Shown piece after piece: positions 56,209-64,000 of a stretch of DNA of 64,000 nucleotides. Numbering within the stretch: the stretch's first letter is position 1; each line of letters starts with the position of its first letter. The notes beneath the pieces are model-generated. The model ran no database searches. It was not told the DNA's origin and saw only the letters and a program-made list of their open reading frames with translations. A program made the position numbers and the translations under genes. The stretch comes from Perognathus longimembris pacificus (Eukaryota > Chordata > Mammalia > Rodentia > Heteromyidae), in assembly GCF_023159225.1 (NCBI RefSeq), contig NC_063172.1, positions 44,893,832 through 44,957,831 of the forward strand, given 5' to 3'.

Positions 56209-57479
56209 TATTTTAAGTAGAGTACAATGCCTTGCTCCAAATAGATTTGATAAATTATGAATGAGTAGAGAACACTATTTCAAATCATCCCGAAGCCTAA
56301 GAGACTTAGATGAGAAAAAGTTGAACCACAACGCTCAAAAATCCAATCATCTTTCAACCTCTGATCCATGGACTCATGAAAGAGAAAATTCTCCAAGGGA
56401 TACAGTCAGGTATGCAGGGGAAATGGGTTTAAAAACATGAGATCTAACTTTGCAAATTCTTTCTTTAGGAGACAGCAACTCTACTTTTGTTTTGTTTTTG
56501 CCTTGCTAGTTATGACTCCCCAAACTTTGTCAGGTAGGCACTATTTGAAAGCAAAATTAAATAGAAAGAAATGGACACAATATAATCATCTTAGGAATCC
56601 ATGTGATTCAGAATGATTTATTATGGTGACTTTTTTCTCCTCTAGTATTTGAAAAAAAAAAAGGCCTTCAAGACTTTAGTCCATTGAGAACTACGGTGAC
56701 TTTGTACATACATATGGTTGCATGTTCTGATCATGGATGGCATCAATTTAATGTTTAGGAATAATTTTCCCAGACTTGGCAATTTTCAGTAAAGAGTTTG
56801 AAATTCTTTAGAAATGAAGCCACCTGTTCTTTTCACCTCTTTGGAGGTCATTTTCTATCATCTCCAGAACCTATGACTACGAAGCTGCTTACAATGGTAA
56901 TAAGCACAAGTCGGTTTAATACCAAGATGCTCCAAACACAAGCTTTCCTCTACCACTCTTTTCTTAAACACATTGATGAGAGAAAATTGTGATTTCATCA
57001 TCTAAATAAACTATCAACAAAACTCTAAATACATTCCAAATTTGGACTGAAACATTATAAAGGATTAGGAATTCAATTTCAGCGACATGTTGTGATAGAA
57101 ATAAGTTCTCTGGAAGGCCAAAATGATTTTTCCTTAGCTCAGAAACCACTTCCAGCTTGCTGAAGCAGTAGTTGTTTTCACAATGACACTAACTGCTCCC
57201 TGAAAACCGTGACCACACCTGCAAAATGGCCATTCAAAAACTGATGACACACAATATCCACAGCTCTTAATTTCCTGCTCCAACAGCAGAAGGTCATAGT
57301 ACCTAATAACATAATTCTGCAACAGATGTTAATATTAATGTTAACCAATAGATAGCTAATGAAACAAAAAGGTAAATGAAGGGGAGGGAGGAAGAAATAG
57401 AGTGAGAAAAAGATCACTGTCTCCTTTATCCAGGATTCCCTTTCTTTTTCTTCATGTACCTTGTACTGGGCATTTAAAT
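56209..57479. other. No recognisable feature
   Basis: No gene or named repeat is supported; overlapping minus-strand frames near 57134-57417 contain no recognised domain. Confidence 0.4.
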
Positions 57480-57655
57480 TTTTGGCAGAACTGGGGTTTT
57501 AGCTCGAGGCCTTGTGTTTACTTGGACAGTACTCTTATCACTTGAGCCATGCCTCCAGTCCTATTTTATGCTAACTATTCTGAAGAAAATTCTTTCTTGC
57601 CTACACTGGCTTTGAACCTTTGATCCTCTGGATCTCAGCTTCCTAAGTACCTAGG
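57480..57655 (-). repeat. B1/Geo-type SINE, diverged
   Basis: The minus-strand order is 'gcagaactggggttttagct', 'cttatcacttgagccatgcc', 'ctggctttgaacctttgatc' and 'gatctcagcttcctaagtac'. Both halves are present but strongly diverged. Confidence 0.65.
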
Positions 57656-58627
57656 AATAGAGTGGTGCTCAAATACTACTGGTCTTTGAGAGTAATTTCC
57701 CTGCAACTTATTTCTTTCACAACAGTTACTGATATCAGTAGGAACTTTGCTGTAAGTGTGAGACCTAAAAAAGAATTCCTAAGAATATTAATATTCTCCC
57801 CTGAGATGGCACTTGGCTCTCATTTAGAGGGACAGACTTCAAGATGCTATAGCTTCTGAGTCTCTCTGGCAGCAATATGGGCATCCTATACCTTCTGCCC
57901 ATCATCTACCACTTCTAAATACAGCCTTATCTGGGTAAATAAAGAAAGGAACAGAACCACTGTTTAACATTGTAGATTGGTTCTGGAAAGACTGAAATAT
58001 GGACTGGGCTATATTATGGGGGCATTACTAGGAAAGACTAGTCTACGAAGAGTGGTATCGAAAGTTCCTAACTGACCATCAGCAATCTGCTGAGGCTGCC
58101 TCCTCCCCAGACCAGCTGGAATGCCACTGCCCTCAGGTCCTGTTGATTACATCAGAGAAATCCATGACCCAGAAGGAAGTGACCTCAGAGACCTCCGGGG
58201 CCCTTCCCTTGAATGATATTCATGCAGCCTAGTGAAGCAATGACACAGAGAGAGGACTACATTCCTATATTTATTTTAATCACTGGAAAGGTTTCATTTA
58301 TAATTCATAGGTACTTAGACTGCTTGGGATGCCTTATTAAAAAGAATGTCTCTGTTTTTAACCTCTTTATGACCATAGGAAAGAGAAACCTGTTAAATGT
58401 GGCGTAAGAATAAGTGGTTACTAAAATAGAAGTTGGTGTCTAGTAATTAAAGTGCTATCTGAGTAGTCTTTGTAAAATATCATCATTACTGTGTAGAGGG
58501 GAACATATATCTCACTTTGATTAAAACTAAAATAATCAACAGTCAAAAGAGATACTTAGTTGAAACTAAGGATTAGTAACTACTAAATTTATCAAGACTT
58601 CTCTCTCAGAGGACTAGTTCCACAAAG
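57656..58627. other. No recognisable feature
   Basis: No gene or named repeat is supported. Confidence 0.4.
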
Positions 58628-58930
58628 TACATAAATAAACTGTAAAGGATGGGGGGTTGAGGTGGGGTGGGGGGAAGGGTGGCGTATTGCAATAGAAAGG
58701 TTCTACTTTTATATAAATGTAAACAATGCTGTGTAAAACAGAGCAATGGTACTCCCTAGACACTATGTTGAAAATGAACTTCAAACTTGTGGGTGGGGAT
58801 GGGAGGAGAAAACTGGGAGAGAGCAAGGGATGGGGTGACATTGTCCACAAAGAAATATACTCTCTACCTGTACCTGACTTATGTAACTATAACTTCTCTG
58901 TACATCACCTTTATAATAAAATTATTTAAA
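58628..58930 (+). mobile_element. 5'-truncated L1 3' end
   Basis: A G-rich tract ('tggggggttgaggtggggtg') is followed by 'cctgacttatgtaactataa' and then 'tgtacatcacctttataata'. Near the end AATAAA lies in 'ataataaaattatt'. This is the sense form of the antisense end at 43560-43720, so both belong to one L1 lineage. Confidence 0.7.
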
Positions 58931-59096
58931 ATATTTTTAACAGTTAGTTTAATGGAAACATCTTACTAATTTTAATTAAAAAATTTTAAAAGTTAATTTA
59001 ATGTAAAATGTATAATATAGGAATCTAATCTAAGGGATCACAATGAACACAGGCACTGGAGATTATTTCTGGCATGATATTTAACATTCACTCCAA

Positions 59097-59150
59097 GATC
59101 TTATAAGAGAATATGATCTTATAAGGGAATAAGATCTTATAAGAGAAGAT
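59097..59150 (+). repeat. 18-bp tandem repeat, three units
   Basis: The unit GATCTTATAAG(A/G)GAA plus three variable bases is repeated exactly three times (59097-59114, 59115-59132, 59133-59150). Few base changes separate the units. Confidence 0.92.
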
Positions 59151-59283
59151 GTGTGTGTCCAGGCTGGTTGCCTTATTCAGGAGGAGCTAAAGTAGAAACC
59201 CAGGAAATAGGAAGCAATGGACCTTTTTAAAAAGGGAACACCAGGGAAGGACATCTTTTGGAAGTATGAGACATCATCAAGAG

Positions 59284-59497
59284 GTCAGGCATGGTGGTAC
59301 ATCTCTGTAATCCTGGCTACTTGGAAGGTAGGTGTAGGCAAATCACAGTTCAAGTTTGGCCTTGGCAAAGTTAGCATGAGACTCTACCTGAAAAACAAAC
59401 TTAAAACAAAAGGACTGTGCATGGCTCAAGTGGTGGAACACTTGCCTAGCCAGTGCAAAGTCCTGAGTTCAATCCTGAGTACCAGGGAAGAAAGCAG
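59284..59497 (+). repeat. B1-like plus ID-like SINE, diverged
   Basis: The left part reads 'ggcatggtggtacatctctg', 'taatcctggctacttgg' and the right part 'atggctcaagtggtggaac', 'aaagtcctgagttcaatcc'. The 140-codon frame at 59453-59875 starts inside it and is not supported as a gene. Confidence 0.7.
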
Positions 59498-60224
59498 AAG
59501 ACGTCGAGGAATGTAGTTGGCCTTGTGCCCTTCCTCACTGTCAAGAGGCGCCACCAGGATGACCACTGTGGGGCTAGCCAGAGATTGATTTCATTCTGTA
59601 ACTTCAGAATACTGCAGAGGTTGCCCGAAGAACCAATTCCCAGCAGAGATATGGAAGATTTCAGTGGTTCTCTCATTGTGCCCACTGGGGCACCCGGGCC
59701 GGCCACTCACCAGAGTGAGAAGATAGAGAACTTCAGTTACAGGAGGACCTGCCAGGTCCAGCACCCCTGCAAGAGAACGGGGCAGGGGGGTGCCTGGGCT
59801 GAGGGGCCATATTCCTTAAAGCCAGTACTCCAGGTAATAGAATCTCCATGCAAACTAGGATTCCTGAGCCCTTGAACAATGAGCAAAATAGGGATTGAGG
59901 CACTAATGACTCATGTTGATCCTCTTTAGCCAGAGACACTGTAAATCCTGCATCACTGATGCCAGCTGCTAGCTGAGAGAAGGGCCCCAGAAACTCCACA
60001 TGAAGCCTATAATCAATAATTCAGACTCAGAATATGACTGAGTCTCTGGGTACCCACTGAACATGTGGAGGATGACTCAGTCTCTGATCTACAAAGCATA
60101 ACTATCTGACTAGGAAAATTTGGCACAGAATATACCTGATAAGGCAACGTTGAAATATAATCTATCATATCTTAACAGGGTCTGCTGCATATTTGATATG
60201 GAAAGAGTTGAATTCCAAGCTCCT
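59498..60224. other. No recognisable feature
   Basis: A moderately GC-rich stretch with a long open frame that reads from the preceding SINE to 59875. It has no domain, and an 86-codon and an 88-codon minus-strand frame overlap it. No gene is called. Confidence 0.35.
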
Positions 60225-60400
60225 ATAATCCTGTCTGTAATCCTAGCTGCTTAGAAGACTGAGATCTAGAAGATCTCAGTTCTTAGTTATCCTGGATAGA
60301 AAAGACCATGAGACTCTATCTCCAAAATAACCAGTAAAAAGCTGTACTGGAGATGTGGTTCAAATACAAAAGGTGAAATGAGTCCCCAGGTAGTCATGGA
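60225..60400 (+). repeat. B1/Geo-type SINE, diverged
   Basis: The tract 'ctgtctgtaatcctagctgc' and 'agactgagatctagaagatc' represent the B1-like half. Only a remnant of the right half ('ggagatgtggttcaaatac') is visible. Confidence 0.65.
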
Positions 60401-62109
60401 GTAGTATGTAAAAGGCTTCACTCAAATTGTTTTCAGTTCCTGACCAACTGCCATCCTGAATCAATTCCATCACAGTAACCTGGCAGTTAGTTCATTGGAA
60501 AATGGTGCCAGTGATGCCCCTGGCATCATGTTTTAATGAGTGAAAACCCACTAGTTAAAACAATGAGAAAGCCTTGTTAAATCCTAATGACGCCATGCAT
60601 AAAAGCTGAAATAGTAATAGAAGGGTGGCTCTTTTGCTCCTACAAACCATCTAGCTCAATGCTCGAACTAATGGTGAGTCACATGGGCTTTGCAAGAAGT
60701 GGAGTATGTCTGCTGGTAGCCATGAAGCTTCTTCCCACCATCTAGAAAGGACATTATTCACTCCAGGGAGCATCTTGGGCACAGAGGTAAGGGAATCACT
60801 GGTGAATAAGCCACAGTTGAGCAGTGAGGATTTTAGGCATGAGCCACCAGTGCATACTTGACTTGGGGACATTGACAAGACTTAATAGTTTCTTTCACAA
60901 ATCTCATCAAGTTGAAAGCCTCATGGGAAAAAAGCCTGACCATATTCATGTTGATTTAAAAATTGTTATTTAAATGTGCAAGCATAGGTACAGAATGCCA
61001 AATGGCGATGAAGAAAAAAAGTCTGCATGAGAAACGTAAATTATTCTCATAATGACTGTTAAAGATTTACGTGTTCTGGGTTATAATACTTTATTCAACA
61101 TTTTGTCACCCTGAGGCTTTATTTTCCCCTCCCCATGAATTTCCAAAGTTCCTATTGTTGAATGAATATGTAGAAAATACAAATAAACCCTTGGTATTCA
61201 GCTGAAACTGGATAAACAGGCTTACTTGTATTTTAATGCTCAATGAAAACAGAATTCCTTCTTTTTTGCTATCTGCTTATTAAATTCAGAAACGGAAATA
61301 ATTACGTTTGCTGTGTGGTACAAGTATGAATATGACATTTAAATTAATAGTGAATCATATGGCCTATGATAGTCTCTGGGCTGCTTGAATAGTGGTGGCT
61401 TTTGATGGGTAACTAAGCAAACCCACATAATAGTCAAAGTGAGTGAATTAGACAGGATAGGAGCTACAAACAACAAAAATTCTGTCTGGATGTCATAGAT
61501 AGAAAAAGAGTTTGCTGAGTGAATATCTGAAAATAGAGAATGGACAGAAGTGTTTGAAAACCAAGCAGAGTCCAAGCAGGTGTAGAAGCAGCTGCCCAAG
61601 GCACTAGCACAGAGGCCATCAGCACGGATGGCTTCAGTCCTTTCTCAGGTATGCTCTGCTGTCTGCAAGACTTGTCCCAGTCTTTAGGTCTACAATGAGG
61701 CCATGACTGGCCATACCTAAGCAAAGGGCCTTGGCTGAGACAGATAGCCTCTCCCTCCAGAAGAGAAAAAACAAACCAAACAAAAAATAGGTGAAGGCCA
61801 GCTATAGCAAGGAATTGAGTCTCTATCAGGAAAGAATATAAAGAAAACTTTACCAAAGAAGGGGTAAGAAAGACATTATCCCTTGCCTTTACTATGTTTG
61901 TGATATTCAGTTTTGATGCTGCTACAAAAGCACCCATTTTAACCATCACTGCAGTTGTTCTGGTCAATCTTACACTTGCATTCTGATTGTTAATAATAGG
62001 TAAGGCATGAGATTCTAGTCTCATTTGAGTATTTCGTAGACCCTAGGCATTTGATGATTATCTATTTGTACTTTTTATGCTTAAGAAAATAAATTTTACA
62101 TGCAATATA
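60401..62109. other. No supported gene; contains a 186-codon open frame
   Basis: The minus-strand frame at 61464-62024 is the second longest in the window. It has hydrophobic patches ('LHLFFVWFVFSLL') but no recognised domain, no homologue that I know and no upstream exon structure. In 64 kb of two-stranded sequence one such frame is expected by chance. No named repeat is seen in the rest. Confidence 0.35.
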
Positions 62110-62775
62110 GGTGATGTTTGGTTTGTGACATATTGGGTGTTTCCTCATCTCCATGGTGACAAGTGACTGCTTATTTGGGGAGCAAACCAAGTGACCAGTG
62201 GCTTGGAACTTTCTGTCCTGCCCCAGGCTCTGGGGATCTAAGGGAGCTGAAGGTTCATCATCAAGAACCATGATTTAATCCATCATGCTTGAGCAATAAA
62301 ATCTCCTCACAAAGCCAAAAGGACTGGGATCCCGAGCTTCCCAATTAATGAACAACCCCACCCATGTGTCAAGAGAATAGTGTACCCCATTACCTGGGGA
62401 TAAAAGTTCCTATGTTTAGGACCCTTCCAAACCTCACCTATGTGTCTCTTCATCCATATCCTTCTAAATCTTCACTGTGAAGAATGGCAATAACAAGGAA
62501 ATTACTTTGCTGATCTCTGTGAGTGACTCTAGTAAATTCCTCTAACTCACTGAAGGAATTACAGAAACCCTCCATTTATGACTGGCTCTTTGGAAGGACA
62601 GGTCACGACCTGTAACTGTCAGTGGAACTCAGGACAGAATTGTATAACTGAGTCCTTTCCCTTGTAAGCTGTGAGTGTGTATGTGGGTAAATGACATCAA
62701 AATTGAACTGGTGTCCACCAAAGAATTGTGGTCAGTGGTGAGTGTGTGAACTGAACTATTTTCCCTGTGTGTGTC
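62110..62775 (+). mobile_element. MaLR-type LTR (ERVL-MaLR, MLT1-like)
   Basis: The tracts 'gaaggttcatcatcaagaac', 'catgatttaatccatcatgc', 'ctgggatcccgagcttccc', 'gatctctgtgagtgactcta', 'gtaaattcctctaactcac', 'ccatttatgactggc' and 'aattgaactggtgtcc' run in the order of an MLT1-like MaLR LTR. It is an old insertion; the ends are approximate and no target duplication is visible. Three frames crossing it are not genes. Confidence 0.65.
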
Positions 62776-63871
62776 TTATACACTAAGAGCCCTTAATAAC
62801 TATCTGTAGGGCCACAGGAAAGATTACATAAAGTCCCTAGCATAAACATGAATGTGGAAGACTGCAGTTGTAAAGCCAGTGAAAAAGAGGGAAAAAAAGC
62901 CCTACCTGGACACCCCATGATTGTGCCTCAGTTTGTAGGGTTAGAGAATTAAGGGATCCTCTCAAGTTTTTGGCACACCCCACACTAATGTCCATGAGCT
63001 ACTGCAACCCAAGTGACAATCATTTCCCCAAAACAAACAAACATGTGGGGTTGTGGATAAGCAGAGAAACAGGCACTGGGGCAAAGTTGGAAAGTTAAAA
63101 TGAGAAAAGTGACAGAGAAGGCATGTTGTCATTTAAATATGTATTCCCATGTATGGTCAGGCTTTTGCTTCTCACTTCTGTATTTAAGGCAAATGTCTTC
63201 TTTGTTCTTAGGGCCCAGTTGTTTTGTAAAAGATTCCTACAGTTTGTACAGATATGTGAATAAACATTGCTTCCAGAAACACATTGGTGTCCTCGTTCCT
63301 TGTTTGAGTTTCCAGCAACAACTCAGGCAGGTAAGGTTACGCAGGTAGGTAAGGTTGCTCAAGTAAGTGGAGAGCCAGTTCCACCACAATAAGATTTGGA
63401 AAAGTCTTCCTTTAGAGGAAAATTATAACTGGCAGGCATATGGTGCAACAAACTTTCTTGCATTTCATCTCACTGTCCAAATTAAACACGTAGGAGCAAT
63501 ACAATCATTACGACCCTGCAAAAACATTCTAAGTATTTCCTTGGTTCTTCCGCTCTCCCTGCTCCCACCCCCTGTCCTCCTCCTCCTTTTTTCTATTTCA
63601 GCAATAAGTATAAGCCTAAATACTAAGACATCCTACTATTGAGGAAAATAGATATGTTATTTTAATAACACTCCTAAAAAGGCACAATTTAGCCATCTGT
63701 GGTTAGCCTTGCAAGTCTGCATTTTCTACTGGTCCTCAAATATCACTGCCACCCACTAGTCTACCCACCCCCCAAAAACATGTAAGAGTAGGAAAGAGAA
63801 GTTTTTTATAAGGGGAGGGGAGAAGTGAGCATTAGGCTGCTTAGAATGTAACTTAGATGACTATTCTGTAC
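62776..63871. other. Possible weak LTR, otherwise no feature
   Basis: Around 63043-63318 the sequence begins TGTGGGGTTG, has AATAAA at about 63260-63265 and ends near CCAGCAACA. This could be an LTR, but no target duplication is found. It is followed by a tandem of 'caggtaggtaaggtt' type near 63327-63358. The rest has no recognisable feature. Confidence 0.3.
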
Positions 63872-64000
63872 TGAAAGGGTCAAGAAGCGCATCTGCAGAA
63901 TGGAGGACACCAAGAGACATTCTCATGCAAAAGCAAAGGGTTTATTGCAGAACCAGCATGCTGGGGCTCACAGAACTCGCAGGAACTGAGAGCTCCGAGT
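63872..64000 (-). mobile_element. Class I LTR 3' end, cut by the window edge
   Basis: Read on the minus strand, the element has AATAAA (plus-strand TTTATT at 63941-63946) followed by 'ccctttgcttttgcatgaga', 'tctcttggtgtcctcc' and an end GACCCTTTCA. Copy 1 at 47478-47520 has AATAAA followed by 'cttttgcttttgcattggtg', and copy 2 also ends in TTTCA. It therefore looks like the R-U5 end of an LTR of a related family. U3, and possibly internal sequence, lie beyond the window. Confidence 0.65.

Noticed and set aside
59453..59875. 140-codon plus-strand frame
   Set aside because: It begins inside a diverged SINE, shows no domain and is overlapped by open minus-strand frames.
63043..63318. LTR with TG start, AATAAA and CA end
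   Set aside because: No target duplication and no second copy in the window, so it is kept only as a weak possibility in the interval entry.

Overview
The window is mammalian nuclear DNA, almost certainly from a rodent of the superfamily Geomyoidea (kangaroo rats, pocket mice, pocket gophers). The main clue is a dimeric SINE whose left half is an ID-like, tRNA-Ala-derived monomer and whose right half is a distinct monomer. This matches the IDL-Geo SINE, which is described from, and restricted to, Geomyoidea. Copies lie at 1256, 11289 (minus), 16941 (minus), 17550 (minus) and 22061. A second, very abundant SINE joins a B1/7SL-like left half to the same kind of right half. Diverged L1, MIR, L2, hAT and MaLR copies complete a normal rodent repeat landscape. 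I find no intact protein-coding gene, no rRNA and no functional tRNA gene, so this is a gene-poor, repeat-rich interval.

Layout. From 1 to about 11 kb lies a mosaic of diverged segments that recur within the region (for example 7040-7470 and 10400-10860). It includes a broken gag remnant of a class I endogenous retrovirus (about 3545-3946) and a decayed protein-kinase fragment (about 5800-6110) with its catalytic motifs lost. From 11 to 19 kb there are SINEs, a (CT)n tract and a hAT (Charlie-type) fragment. At 19203-19709 there is a solo LTR of class II (ERVK/IAP-like) type with a clean 6-bp target duplication. At 20634-24874 there is an L1 that reaches its own 5' end and is flanked by an 11-bp target duplication. 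It has a 5' UTR, a damaged ORF1 and only the C-terminal third of ORF2, because the endonuclease and reverse transcriptase regions are missing. An IDL-Geo SINE is inserted near its ORF1 start.

From 25 to 46 kb there are SINEs, microsatellites, antisense L1 3'-end-like pieces and MIRs, with long stretches where I recognise nothing. At 46871-47552 and 51793-52358 there are two solo LTRs of one class I (gammaretrovirus-like) family. Each sits inside an older SINE with a 4-bp duplication, and one carries a tandemly repeated U3 segment. A third LTR of this general type starts at 63872 on the minus strand and runs out of the window. From 53 to 63 kb the recognisable content is an old interrupted repeat, an L2 copy, another L1 3' end, and a MaLR LTR near 62.1-62.8 kb.

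No genes act together here. The interest lies in the transposon history: nested insertions, an ORF2-deleted L1, solo LTRs that may carry promoters, and the unresolved 1-11 kb mosaic. Family names rest on pattern recognition without a database search.
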